From: Castor canadensis
Lineage: Eukaryota; Chordata; Mammalia; Rodentia; Castoridae
Assembly: GCF_047511655.1 (NCBI RefSeq)
Contig: NC_133389.1
Location: 42,628,295-42,692,294, forward strand
Reading direction: 5' to 3'
DNA length: 64,000 bases
The notes beneath the pieces are model-generated. The model was not told the DNA's origin. It worked only from the letters and a program-made list of their open reading frames with translations, and made no database searches. Numbering within the stretch: position 1 is the first letter of the stretch; each line of letters starts with the position of its first letter. Both the position numbers and the translations under genes were made by a program. Below, piece by piece: positions 34,522-45,211 of the stretch.

Positions 34522-35040
34522 TGTAAAGGAAGCAATGACAGAAATGACTCCGTTTTAGGTGAGAGAGGCAGTTTAAAAGCAGATATCTAAAGAGGTGTGG
34601 GAAACAATGGGCTTCTCACAGAAATAACAAGCTTCTCACCAAAATAACAAGATGTAGCTGCACGATGTGGGTAGTGGGCTCCAAGGCCAGGATGAGTTGG
34701 GCAAACTTCTAAGACCAGGACGAGCTGATCAGACCTCCCGGAATGTCCAGTTTGATAAGAAGAAGGATGAACAGGTGGTCAGATTTAATGAGAAGTTGAC
34801 TAGGCACCAACTAATCACAAATATAGTTTCAAGGTAGAATAGTTGGACCTAAGCCAGCTAGTGCCTTATATCATCTCCTAGACTTCAGCCATTGTTTGGC
34901 TTAGCTCTTTCACTAAGTCCCACGCCAGGGTGCTTTGCTATCCTTTCAATAAACTGTGCTTTTACTCTTAACTACTGGTCCGGTATCTTCAATCATTGAC
35001 TACACCGGGACATGAACTTGGGATGAACAATACAGTATCA
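34522..35040 (+). mobile_element. solo endogenous-retrovirus LTR inserted in a B1-like SINE
   Basis: 519 bp beginning TG and ending CA, flanked by 4-bp direct repeats CTGG (34518-34521, 35041-35044). A polyadenylation signal (aataaa at about 34949) lies near the 3' side. The flanks join into one B1-like unit when the LTR and one CTGG are removed, so the limits are firm. No internal proviral sequence is present. A 4-bp TSD suits a class I (gammaretrovirus-like) ERV. Confidence 0.85.
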
Positions 35041-35130
35041 CTGGCTATATGGGTGGCTGAGGGAAGAGGATCACTTAATCCCATGCGTTCAAGGGTAGCC
35101 TGGGTAACAGCAAGACTTATCTCAAAAAAA
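35041..35130 (+). mobile_element. B1-like SINE, right part, split by an LTR
   Basis: ctggctatatgggtggctga, gaggatcactt and the cagcaagacttatctcaaa end complete the unit begun at 34488. Confidence 0.75.
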
Positions 35131-35142
35131 AATTTTTTTTAA

Positions 35143-35222
35143 ACTAGTGCTGAGGATGCAGTTGAGTTGTAAAGCACTTGACTTGCATATAGGAAAGCCT
35201 ACAATCATTGACAGCAAAATAA
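35143..35222 (+). mobile_element. ID-like SINE, diverged
   Basis: gctgaggatgcagttgagt and aaagcacttgacttgcat. Confidence 0.6.
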
Positions 35223-35234
35223 ATAGATATGATA

Positions 35235-35440
35235 GATGTTAAAAAATGAACTGCGCCCCCACACACCGTTTCATATGAAGTCTGACCCCCAAGTATATTA
35301 GAATGTGAGTTTATGTGGAGATAGAGCCTGGAAGAGGTAAGTAGGTGAAAATGGGGATAGTACTACCCTAACTGGAAACCCAGACCAGTATCTAAGAGAT
35401 GATACAGATAACTGCAGCAAATGGGAGGGAAAAAGAAGCA
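35235..35440 (-). mobile_element. MaLR LTR fragment, MLT1-like 3' half
   Basis: ttcatatgaagtctgaccc, agaatgtgagtttatgtgg and agatagagcctgg match the complement of an MLT1 LTR 3' part. Confidence 0.6.
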
Positions 35441-35892
35441 AACAAGGCTGTGTGCCTCAAAAATAGCAACAGGCAGTAATGTTGTTCAACCTCTGTGTTT
35501 AAATTCTTTATTTTTGAAACCTCGAGTTGTGCCAATAAGATGACATTTCTTTTTTCCTAAATTTCCCTGACAATTATAATTTCCCAAACTGGCTGTCACT
35601 GAACTATAAATATATGTAAACCATGACATTTGGCTTAAGATTTTTTTAAATTGTGGGTAAAAACACCCCACCTAACATAAACTTGCTATCTTGATTATTT
35701 TAATGTATAGCATGGTAGTGTCATCTACACTTATCCTGTGCAACAGCTTTAGAATTTTTTCATCTTGCTGAGCTGAAACTCTATGTCCATTAAGCAACAA
35801 TTCCCATTTTCTTCCTCTTTCTGGTCACTGGGAACCATTATTTTACTTCCTGTTCCTATTAATTTGATTACATTTTTTTTTTAAATTAAGAA

Positions 35893-36060
35893 GTTATGCC
35901 AGGAATCCTAGCTACTCAGGAGGATCAGGGTTTGAAGCCAGTCTGGGAAAATAGTTTCAGAGACCCTATCTCAAAAAAATCTATCACAAAAAAAAGGGCT
36001 GGTGGAGGGGTTTAAGGCTGTAGGCCCTGAGTTCAAATTCCAGTACCACCAAAAAAAAAA
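35893..36060 (+). mobile_element. composite SINE, 5'-shortened
   Basis: gaatcctagctactcagg, aaaaaatctatcacaaaaa, gttcaaattccagtacc. Confidence 0.8.
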
Positions 36061-36065
36061 AAAGT

Positions 36066-36158
36066 ACTCCAGGCGCCAGTGGCTCATGCCTGTAATCCGA
36101 GCTACTTGGAAGGCTGAGATTGGCAGTATGGCAGTTCAAGGCCAGCCAGGGCAAATAG
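36066..36158 (+). mobile_element. composite-SINE left arm alone
   Basis: caggcgccagtggctcatgc and aaggccagccagggcaaata; the ID arm is replaced by a GA-rich run. Confidence 0.8.
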
Positions 36159-36243
36159 AAAGAAAGAAGAAAAGGAGGCAGGGAAAGAGGAAGAACGAGA
36201 AGAAAGGGAGGGAGGAAGGAAGGAAAGAAAGGAAGAGAAAAGT
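36159..36243. repeat. GA-rich tract
   Basis: Purine-rich gaaag/gaagg units continuing from the SINE. Confidence 0.85.
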
Positions 36244-36373
36244 AAAAACAGTTACTGTTTCTCTCTTGAAGGTAGTTTAAAACCAGCATGCCTCAAGGTG
36301 AAAATTTCTAGAGGACACATCCTTGAAACACGGTCAAAGGATAATACAATTTTGTATGTGAGACTTTACCTTC

Positions 36374-36462
36374 TTGGATTGGCAGAATGGCTCAAGTGGT
36401 AGAGTACCATCTTAGCAACTGCAAGCCTCAGAGTTCAAACTCTAGTTCCAAAAAAAAAAAAA
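36374..36462 (+). mobile_element. ID-like SINE
   Basis: ggcagaatggctcaagtgg and gagttcaaactctagttcc. Confidence 0.85.
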
Positions 36463-36563
36463 TGGAGGGGGTGAATTTACCCATGATATATTGTAAGAAC
36501 TTTTGAAAATGTCACAATGTACCCTCAGTACAATAATAATAAAATTAATTAATTAATTAAAAA
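36463..36563 (+). mobile_element. LINE-1 3'-UTR end fragment
   Basis: ggtgaatttaccca, atattgtaagaacttttg, then aatgtcacaatgtaccc and an A-rich tail. Its reverse complement closely matches 57155-57265, so both derive from one L1 subfamily. Confidence 0.65.
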
Positions 36564-36719
36564 AATAATTTTCAAAGGGACAAAGTTACATATACTTAGA
36601 AGTATATTAAAACATAGTGGGTTTTTCATTTTATCTTTTTACCTGACTTAGCCAATTTTATTTGGTTACCTCAGTCAACTCCATAACAGATATAATTTAA
36701 AGCATATTTACCCCAGCAA

Positions 36720-37220
36720 CTATAATGTACAATGTCCACCTATCTTTCAGAATAAGCATCACACTCCAATACTGAAACTAAGGGAAAGCCTGAGTAAGCA
36801 TACTTCCCTTAGCTCTGCTATACACAACACCTCTGACATATGACCCATGGTGGATGCTTTTCAAACTGGTTGAGACCACCAGCCCTTCACTCCACAGATG
36901 TAGGATGGGTCATCATTAGACATCACAGGCCTGAGTGTTCCATCCTCAGATCACACCGATGCCTCCCATTTCTGAATATGTGTCCTGTGAAGAGCCACAC
37001 AGTCTGATTATGCATTTACACCCATAATTTATTTCACTTACTTTGCCTGTGATGAGCTTTCCCTACACCTGCTTCTTCATCCCATAAAACCCCTACACTT
37101 TATCCTCAGTGAGGCAGATTTGAGACAAGGTCTCCTGTCTCCACATGTTTGTTTGACACTGGAATAAACTGGATCTCTTTAGCAAAACCATCGTTTTGGT
37201 GATTGGCATACTACACAGCT
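36720..37220 (+). mobile_element. probable solo ERV LTR
   Basis: TATA-like cataaaac at about 37084 and aataaa at about 37162, followed by ttttggtgattggcatac, a usual LTR end pattern. The 5' limit and TSD could not be fixed. The following 200 bp might be adjoining internal sequence, but no ERV reading frame is recognised. Confidence 0.5.
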
Positions 37221-37465
37221 GGCAAAATGGACCTGGTTTGGGAACGATATTATTAAATGAACACAAAATCATGAGAGAGGCACCACTAAACCAAATCTCT
37301 GCTTCAGAACCCAGTCTAGGAGAAAAGTGGTCTAGTAGTTTGGGTACATTGGCAGGTGTATCTCTAAGGAGAACAGATGCATCTAGCTTGAAGACATTTT
37401 TCATTAAGAACATCTTATAAAGAAAACAATTGAAAACAATTTTTTAAATGATTTTTAAAAAGGGA

Positions 37466-37557
37466 GGAGGCTGGAAGTGTGACTTGAGTGGAGAGTGGCT
37501 GCCTACTAAGTGTGAGGCCCTGAGTTTAAATTCTAGCACCACATTAAAAAAAAAAAG
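37466..37557 (+). mobile_element. ID-like SINE
   Basis: gtgtgacttgagtggagag and ccctgagtttaaattctagc. Confidence 0.75.
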
Positions 37558-37756
37558 TTAGCCAGGTGCCAGTGGCTCATGCCTATAATCCTAGCTACTC
37601 AGGGGGCAGAGATCAAAGAGGATTTCAGTTCAAAGCCAGCCCAGGCTAACAGTTCGAGAGACCCTATCTTGAAAAAACCCAGCCCCAAAATAGGGCTGGT
37701 GGAGTGGCTCAAGGTGAAGGCCCTAAACCCAAACAACAACAACCACAAAAAAAACC
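37558..37756 (+). mobile_element. composite SINE
   Basis: caggtgccagtggctcatgc; shortened ID arm (gtggagtggctcaaggtg). Confidence 0.85.
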
Positions 37757-38035
37757 CACATGCTGTCTAAGCTTATAAAACTATAATTTATTCATCATAT
37801 TTTTATCTTGTGCCTATAGAGATGCATGTCACAGTGCTAAGTTCGGGAAAATAACAATGAGCAAATTAAGACGTTATACTGCTGTCTATAATTTCGCTCC
37901 CTGTATAGGCTTTATTACCGAGAAAAGAATGTGCTGAGAAGGTAACATGAGTCTTCTCATCCATTTGCTCTGATCCATTCACTTAACAAACATAGTGTTA
38001 TAAATTGAATCTTGGTGTCTTCCAGAATACTGATG

Positions 38036-38136
38036 TTGGGGCTGGAGTATAACTCAGTGTGGAAGTATGATTCAGTTGTAGAGGGCTTACCTAGCACATA
38101 CAAAGCCCTGGATTTGAGCCCCAGAACAGAAGGAAG
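38036..38136 (+). mobile_element. ID-like SINE with partial 5' duplication
   Basis: gtataactcagtgtggaag followed by a second start (tgattcagttgtagagggc). Confidence 0.7.
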
Positions 38137-38177
38137 AAAAAAATTAGGTCAGACCAGAGTGGCTGAAGTATAGGAAC

Positions 38178-38203
38178 AGAGAGAGAGAGAGAGAGAGAGA
38201 GAA
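38178..38203. repeat. (GA)n microsatellite
   Basis: Uninterrupted run of GA units, about 12 repeats. Confidence 0.9.
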
Positions 38204-38574
38204 ATATGTTGAAGCTGGAAAGGTAGGTAAGGCCCAATCATGATGGAGTTTGAAGGGCTTTCAATTGTAGTCTCATAGTGTAGAGTGCTAGCTGGATATA
38301 ATCCCCGACACTGAAAAAAATTATTCTAATGACAACAGGAAGCTCTTGGAACATTTTCAGCAGTGGGGAGGTGGTGTGGCAGATCAGATTCGTGCTTTTG
38401 AATATCCGAATGCTGTATGAAGAATAGACCGTAATGCCAGTAAGTGCAGGCAGCAAGTCCAATTAGATGGCCGTAGGGATCCAGACAACAGATGATAATG
38501 TCTTGGAATAGAATTAGAAATAGAGATGGTGGGAAATGAACAAGCAGAATACATTTTGATGATTTGCTGATGAG
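38204..38574. other. probable old interspersed repeat, no gene
   Basis: gatcagattcgtgctttt, aagaatagaccgtaatgcc and ccagacaacagatgataatg recall a widespread old mammalian repeat that I cannot name. Overlapping minus-strand ORFs are not supported. Confidence 0.35.
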
Positions 38575-38639
38575 TCCCTCCAATGTCAGAGATCCTAATT
38601 CTGTGCATCTGGGGGTGGGGTCCAAATCTGCAGTTAATA
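38575..38639 (+). mobile_element. MER5A-like DNA transposon, left piece
   Basis: atcctaattctgtgcatc then tgggggtggggtccaaatct match the middle of MER5A. Interrupted by an ID-like SINE. Confidence 0.6.
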
Positions 38640-38723
38640 GGGACAGGGGAATAGCTCCAAGGTAGAGGGCTTGCCTAGCATGTACAGGCCCTGGGTTCAG
38701 TTCCCAGGATGACAACAGAAACC
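38640..38723 (+). mobile_element. ID-like SINE nested in MER5A
   Basis: gaatagctccaaggtagagg, gggttcagttcccagg and a short tail. Diverged copies of the MER5A motif (aaatctgcagttaatag; aaattgcaattctaac) flank it as an old TSD. Confidence 0.7.
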
Positions 38724-38770
38724 AAATTGCAATTCTAACAAGCACCTGATTCTGGTGCAGATGCAGAAGG
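38724..38770 (+). mobile_element. MER5A-like DNA transposon, right piece
   Basis: attctaacaagcacctgatt then ctggtgcagatgcag corresponds to the MER5A 3' part. Confidence 0.55.
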
Positions 38771-38819
38771 AACATGATGACAAAATGAGTTGTGAGGGAC
38801 ACAGAACATACTTGGCATT

Positions 38820-38939
38820 TTTCTTTTTTTGAGACAGGGCCTTGCTATGTAGCCCAGGCTGGCCTTTAATTCATGATCCTCCCATCTCAACCTCCTGAGT
38901 GCTGGGACTGTAAGCATGAACCACCACACCCAGTGTCTA
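38820..38939 (-). mobile_element. B1-like SINE
   Basis: gagacagggccttgctatgt and cctgagtgctgggactg. Confidence 0.85.
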
Positions 38940-38949
38940 AGCATTATGT

Positions 38950-39172
38950 GCTTTTTTTTTTTTTCCGGCTGTACTAGGGTTTGAACTCAGGGTCTCACTA
39001 GGCAGGCACTCTACCACTTGAGTAACTCTACTAGCACATTTTTGTGCTGAGTATTTTTGAGATAGGGTTTTGAGAATAATTTGCCTTGGGCTGGCTTGGA
39101 ATCTCAATTCTCCTGACCTCTCTTTCCCAAGTAGCTAAGATTATAGTCATGAGTCACCAGCACCAGGCTGGA
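38950..39172 (-). mobile_element. composite SINE
   Basis: agggtttgaactcagggtc, tttgtgctgagtatttttg, catgagtcaccagcacc. Confidence 0.85.
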
Positions 39173-39188
39173 TATTATGCATTTTCAT

Positions 39189-39267
39189 ACCTTTGTAGTG
39201 GAGGAGATTGAACTTAAGCCTCATACATGCTAGGAAACCTTTTAACACTGAACGACATCCCCAGCCT
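39189..39267 (-). mobile_element. ID-like SINE
   Basis: gagattgaacttaagcctc and ctgaacgacatccccagcc. Confidence 0.8.
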
Positions 39268-39439
39268 TGGCATTTCTCATTAATATGAATAAATGATTCA
39301 AAATAAGAAATTGTCTTATGTCTGAGAAACTGACAGGTCTTTAGTTTCAAAATGTAACTTTGAGTAAACTTAACCAAAAATTACCATAACAAAATTCAGC
39401 ATCACTTCATGATTCTAAAAAGCTAGTCTCCTTTTGACA

Positions 39440-39442
<3 letters not shown>

Positions 39443-39483
<41 letters not shown>
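39443..39483. repeat. (CA)20 microsatellite
   Basis: Uninterrupted CA run. Confidence 0.95.
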
Positions 39484-39486
<3 letters not shown>

Positions 39487-40261
39487 TTTCCAAATACATT
39501 TTTAATACCTTCCCCTTTAACTCTATCTGGCTTGATAATCTTCATGGCGGGCATTATTATATTCCAGCATCTGGTTCTCTCTACATGAGAACACTGCACT
39601 TGATCCAATACCTTGGTTACATGGAGACATAATACCTTAACATTACATATGGCCATGTGACTTGCTTTGGGAAATGAACCATGACTAAAAATGGTATGTA
39701 GAACCAACTCTTCAGTGTGCTGTGGTGAGGGGTGACAAAGCAAGCACATGGTGATGTGCAAATACCATGAGATAAAATCACCCCAGAACTCTGAAGCTGG
39801 AGAAGTGCCCTAAAGAGTGAATAGCCTGAAGCCACAGTAGTAGATTTGGGGTAGGTGCTAGGATTGGGGTTGTTTGTAATGGATATAATTTCACTTCTGC
39901 TCACCAATACTTCTCCCCCTGATTCACCTTCACTGGGCTTTACAGATGGAAACTTTGGGGCTTTAAAACCCATGTGTGATCTCTGAAATCTGCAGGATTC
40001 AAGTACCAGATGATTTTCCAATAATAATAATAATGCAAAAATATAACTATTTCTTAGCTCCAAGGATCTCAGACATAGGTGTCCCTCTGTAATATTTTGT
40101 CTTACTTATTCCAATAAAGACAACCTAATTGATAAAAGCTACGTCCTTGTCTTTTAGAATGTCACTTAGCAAATGGAGTTATCAGCAGTTATGGCACTGA
40201 CACATCTGTTCTGGCTTGTACTTCTCAAAAAAACTCTAAAAGACTTTTTGTTTGTTTTGTT

Positions 40262-40480
40262 TTATTGGACTTTTTTTTTTTTTTGGCAGTGCTGGGGTTT
40301 GAACTCAGGACCTCACACTTGTTAGACAGATGCTCTACCACTGGAGCCACTGTGCCAGTTTGCTTTGTTTTATGAGACACCATCTGGCCACGTAGCCCAA
40401 GCAGGCTTCGAGTACATGATCCTCTTGCCTGAGTCTCCCCAGTGCTGGGATTACTGGCATGTACTACCACACTAGGCTCT
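40262..40480 (-). mobile_element. ID-like plus B1-like SINE
   Basis: ggggtttgaactcaggacc, then tgagacaccatctggccacg and cagtgctgggattactgg. Confidence 0.85.
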
Positions 40481-40593
40481 AAAAAGGTTTCATATACTCC
40501 TGACACATAGGTAAACATGACAGCTGTAAACACCCAAAACTTAGTGTGGATTTAGCAGGGATACAGTATTTGCATTCTACCTTTATTTGCTTA

Positions 40594-40678
40594 TTATTAT
40601 TTGTGATGCTGGGGATAGAACCCAAGGCCTCACACATGCAAAGCAAGCACTCTACCACTGAGCTAAATTCCCAACCCC
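40594..40678 (-). mobile_element. ID-like SINE
   Basis: ggggatagaacccaaggcc and ctgagctaaattcccaacc. Confidence 0.85.
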
Positions 40679-41005
40679 TGCATCATACCTTTTAAAGATC
40701 AATGAAGCACTTTGCCAGCAGAAACTATAGTAACTACAACGCTCCATTGGCCATATCAGGGTTTCCACACCTCGGCATCATCAATATTTGGGCAGGTTAA
40801 TTCTTTATTGTGAGGTACTATCTTGTGGACATACCCACCTTCTGTCCAGAGCAGAATGGCACAATCACCCCAGTGATGAGAACCAAACATGTCTCTATAC
40901 ATTGACAATTCTGCTGGGACACAAAATTATCTCCAGTCAAGAACTTGTGGCTAAAATGAATGTATATTTTTGTGATAGATATTGCTGAATGAGTACAGTT
41001 TAAAA

Positions 41006-41083
41006 GCATTCAGTGATAGGGCACTTGCATAGCCTATGTGAAGCCTTGGGTTCAATCCCCAGCACTGCAAAAAAAGAAAATGA
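41006..41083 (+). mobile_element. ID-like SINE
   Basis: cagtgatagggcacttgc and gggttcaatccccagcac. Confidence 0.75.
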
Positions 41084-41140
41084 ATAAAGAGCATATTAGG
41101 TTTACGTTAAAAAATGATCAAGACTAATATTTAAGAATAG

Positions 41141-41225
41141 AGGATTGGAGGTGTGGCTCAAGTTCTAGAGTACCTGCCTAGCCCCCCTGAGTTCAAACTC
41201 CAGTAATCCCTTGCCCCCCAAAAGA
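41141..41225 (+). mobile_element. ID-like SINE
   Basis: aggtgtggctcaagttctag and gttcaaactccagtaatcc. Confidence 0.8.
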
Positions 41226-42311
41226 ATAGACACAGTAAATATTTTAATGAAAGCAATGGTCCTGCCATTCTTTATTTCTCATAATACAATTTTCAAAAGA
41301 AAAAGAATTGTACATTTAAATTCTGAGCAGTATACAGATCTTTATACAGTTGAATAATAAAAGAATGAATCTCTTAGTACTTTTTAAAATACTTTCAATG
41401 TCTGAGGATGCACATTACGATATGATAAATATTTAAGAACTGGAGTAAGCTCACTTTGGAACGAAGACACTTAGCACCCAGGAACAGTAATGAAGCAACA
41501 TCATTGGAGACAGGGTCTCTCAGGAGACCTGACTTGGAACCCTGTCATTACCACAGATTAGCAATCAATCCAGTTTTCTATCAACACTTTGGAAACTCGG
41601 GTGAAAAAATACATGAAACAGAAATCTCCATAGCTTTTTATAGGGTTAGGAGATTTTAGCTTTAGAATAACATATGAATTGGTTCTTTTCCTTATATAAA
41701 GCCTTCATAAAGTTGTATCCTGAGGCACCATAAAGTGAGTGAAACATTTTGTGGGTAGTCAAAAGCTTCAAATATTGGTTTTTATTTTTTAAGGAAACAA
41801 ATTATAAACTCCTTTTTATAAAAGGCTAAAGGCACAGTGAAACAATCATAGAACTGAATAGAATTCAGAAAACAAAGCATTTCAGGCAGCCAGCACCTGA
41901 TTTGTCCTGTAGGTGGCAAAATCATCATAAGACAAACTCAGGGACAGGACGCAGAACTGCTGCACTGGTGTTAACAGTGGTAGATGATTTAAAGCTGTAC
42001 TTAGAACACAGTTTTTAAAGTTTTAATTTTTTTTCAAGTTTTACAGATATAAAGATATCATTTCTATTGCTCTAAATTAACTAAGGTTTATTGTCTGGAT
42101 AGTAGGCACTAATGCTCAGAAATGTGTCCTATTTTCAGTCTGATTACTTCTAAAAAAAATTCCTCTCCTTTTGCTCTTGTTGCCCAACAGGTTTTGCTGT
42201 ATTGTATGATCCACCCATATTGGAGACAGGTTGTGAAACTAAAAATCTGTTGCTACTTGTTAGCAGGTGTGAAAAACAACTTTGAAATCAATATCTAAAG
42301 TGGAGGACATG

Positions 42312-42412
42312 GCTGGACTAGGGGTGCAGCTCAGTGGTAGAGTATATGTCTAACACACACAAGAAGGTCCTAGTTTGATCCCCAGTGCCACCAAATAAAC
42401 AAATAAAAGGGA
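42312..42412 (+). mobile_element. ID-like SINE
   Basis: ggggtgcagctcagtggtag and agtttgatccccagtgcc; inside the probable RNF125 3' UTR, antisense to it. Confidence 0.85.
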
Positions 42413-43945
42413 GGACAGGAGGCCTTCTAGATTTCATCCAGGTTATTTTTTCTCAATTATCCTGTCCTGGATGGGAAAATACCAACATAACTTTTATAAC
42501 ATCATGGATAATTTATTACAGAAAATTTGGGGCAAGGTAATTATGATTGTATTTATAGGTAAGGAACAAAGAACTTTATAAATGATTACAATTAAGAAGC
42601 TAAGTCAAATAACATTCACCCTCAGGAGTTTGATATCCCTAGTGCTTATTTTTCTTTCCTTTCTTTCAAAATGTAAATACTAATCTCTATCCTGAATGTA
42701 TTTTTAAAGAAAAACAGTCAGTGCCATCAAATAAAAACCAGTGGCAAACGTTAAATGCATTGTTGAAGAAGACTAAATGGAGAATAAAAGGAAGAGAGCA
42801 GAATATGTTATACCAATGTTCTGAAAAGGTTAACATAATACAATTATTTTTAAAAATAGGGAGAGCAAATGAAAAAAATTTTGCTTTGGCTATCAACTTG
42901 GTTGTGATTGAATGATGTTATTCTGGTACCATTGCATGTGTAAGGTAAATAAAGGAAAGCAATTTTGGTATTCTAGCTCTATCATGCCCATGTCCTTGAA
43001 AACCAAGATTTTAAGTCCAGAAATAAATTTGTAATAGAAGTTAGGTAAAAATGCTATAATACCTAGTTTATCTGAAAGTATCAAAAGAAACTCATGAAGT
43101 ATTTTATCTTTAAAAACATAGCTAGTTCCTAGTTCTTTCCTTGAAACAATGACCAACATAGTAGCAATGAGTACCCTTGGAGCCTGGATTATGGTTTTGA
43201 ACTACAATTTAAGACAGAAACTAGGTTTCCTAGAAAAATGGCTGATTTCATATCTGGGCAAGAAATGTACAAGTTTGGCGGGGGATCTCATTATATGAGA
43301 TAGCTAGGAATCTATCTATTAACGTTTCAGAAAGACTCAGAGTCAACTTGAAGCTTTCAATGGCCAAAGATGGGACAATGTGAGTTTCAATAAGGTAATA
43401 CTTGTATGGATTGAAGCCCATCAAACATATTTAGATACATGAGCTCATGATGTGTTTGTAAAAAGTGATCTCTAGAAGATAACAGGAAGCAAATCTATAA
43501 TCTCGAACCAGATGACAAAGGGGAAAAAAATCAAGTACGTATTTTCATTGTCTTATATGAGCTGTATTACAGGTTAACCAAGTAGGAGATATGGGGAAGC
43601 ACCTCCTTATAAAAATGTTGTAACTAATAAATGAAACAGAAATGAGAGCATATGCTCAACCCAATTAGTGGATCCAGGCACTGAGTACCAATTTCAGCTA
43701 GCATCAAAAAAAGACAAAGCCAGCCACACCGTGACCCATACTTTCCCCAATCGAGCCTGGGTCTGCTCATATCTCTCATCCCACATGCCTATATTCTGAG
43801 GAACATACTGCATTGTGCCATGGGTATTCAACCAGTAAAATACAGATTGGGAGAAACTAGAAAGGTCCTAAATTCAGGTTCACCATTAGGTAAATTTTAA
43901 GGGAAAGGAAGAAGGAGGAGATACCTATAGATTAAAAAGAGATAT

Positions 43946-44000
43946 AAAGGGCTGGGGATGTAGCAAGGCTCTGCTGCAATCTCCAGCATCGAAAAAAAAA
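43946..44000 (+). mobile_element. ID-like SINE remnant
   Basis: gggctggggatgtagcaagg then caatctccagcatcg. Confidence 0.55.
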
Positions 44001-44031
44001 TATTAAAAGATATGTAAAAAATATATATCTT

Positions 44032-44134
44032 AGGTTTTTTTGTTTGTTTGTTTTGTGATGCTAGGGATTGAACCCAGAGCCTTGTGCATGCTAGGCAAGT
44101 GTTCGACTACTGAGCTATGCCTCTAGCCCCCATA
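44032..44134 (-). mobile_element. ID-like SINE
   Basis: agggattgaacccagagcc and ctgagctatgcctctagcc. Confidence 0.85.
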
Positions 44135-45124
44135 AAATATATATCTAATAAAAGCAATTTTCAATGAATAAGATTTTTAATGGGCAAATATATGGTGACA
44201 AATAAATGAATTCAGTGCAGTGGTTACTTCTGTGGCAGGATAAAGAGGACAATGGGATGTCTGGCAGAATTCCAAAAGAATGTTTCTTAAAATAATACAC
44301 TGCATTATAAATTTTGTGTTTGCTTCATTATTTATGTTTTATTTTGTAATTTTTAAAAGGTTAAAATTAAAAACAAAGCCCTTAGGTTTTTCACTAAAAT
44401 TTATGGATGTGAGTACTTCCACTGGATATTTCAACAGATTGTTCTAAAGAAATTACTTATATTATAGAAATATTTCTAAATAATAAACTACAAATATTTT
44501 TAAAATATAATAAATTCTTAGGTGTGCACACTTATAAAAAGTCAAAGAATTAAGTATACATTTCTAACACAAAATTCTGCTACACCATTATGAGATACAG
44601 TTTGGTTAAAATGGACTTTGTTGACTTAAAAATTTTCTTTTCCTACTCCTAACAAGACTACCCACGCTATCATACTAGACCCAAGAACATGGACATTGGA
44701 ACTGATTTCATATTTGCTTGAATGTCTACACTCTGTTTCACTCCCCTTCTTTTTACATAGAACAAAGACCAGTTACCTTCCTAACCATGATGGTAAGTTA
44801 CGAATATATAGCATCACACAGGGTCATCCAATTTGCAAATGGAGGTCCTCCAGCTATATACTCAGCCTCTGTTTCTTCCATAAAGCAATGACAGATGGAG
44901 ACTATTTCTTCTTGTTCAATGTCTAAGAAACTCAAGCATGTAGAACAGATCTAAACCATCAAAATTAAAGCAGTTTTTAAATGTAATATAACAATAAGCA
45001 TGAACAAACATATAAGTGGGTTGTACATTGTTCCCCATCAAACATTAACAATTTCCCTCCAATTGGTCAAGCAGCATCTTAAATGTGCAATTGAATGGTC
45101 CTCTTTCCCTTCCTATTAGTAAAA

Positions 45125-45211
45125 TTATGTGGTGTTGGATTGATTCACATATTCAAGAAGTGACCCGTCTAAGACTCTTCGGATAAGAGCTTCCTCAATA
45201 ATATCAAAATC
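45125..45211 (-). CDS. RNF125: RNF125 coding exon 6 and stop
   Basis: 28 codons plus TAA, Asp205 to Thr232. Encodes the ubiquitin-interacting helix (Glu210-Glu211-Ala212 to Ser221) and the family's terminal Asn-Thr-Thr. Acceptor ttgtag. Residue 220 is Gly; human has Arg there as I recall. Confidence 0.96.
   Translation of the reverse strand, partial: DFDIIEEALIRRVLDGSLLEYVNQSNTT

Larger units (their letters stand above)
41265..45124 (-). other. RNF125: probable RNF125 3' UTR
   Basis: About 3.9 kb of AT-rich, mostly unique sequence below the stop codon, with only three SINE pieces (42312, 43946, 44032), against dense SINEs on both sides. An AATAAA on the minus strand (TTTATT at 41271-41276) is a candidate cleavage signal where unique sequence gives way to SINEs. 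The extent is inference; an earlier polyA site is possible. Confidence 0.4.

Noticed and set aside
39443..39483. CRISPR-like or satellite array
   Set aside because: A simple CA microsatellite; no spaced direct repeats anywhere in the window.
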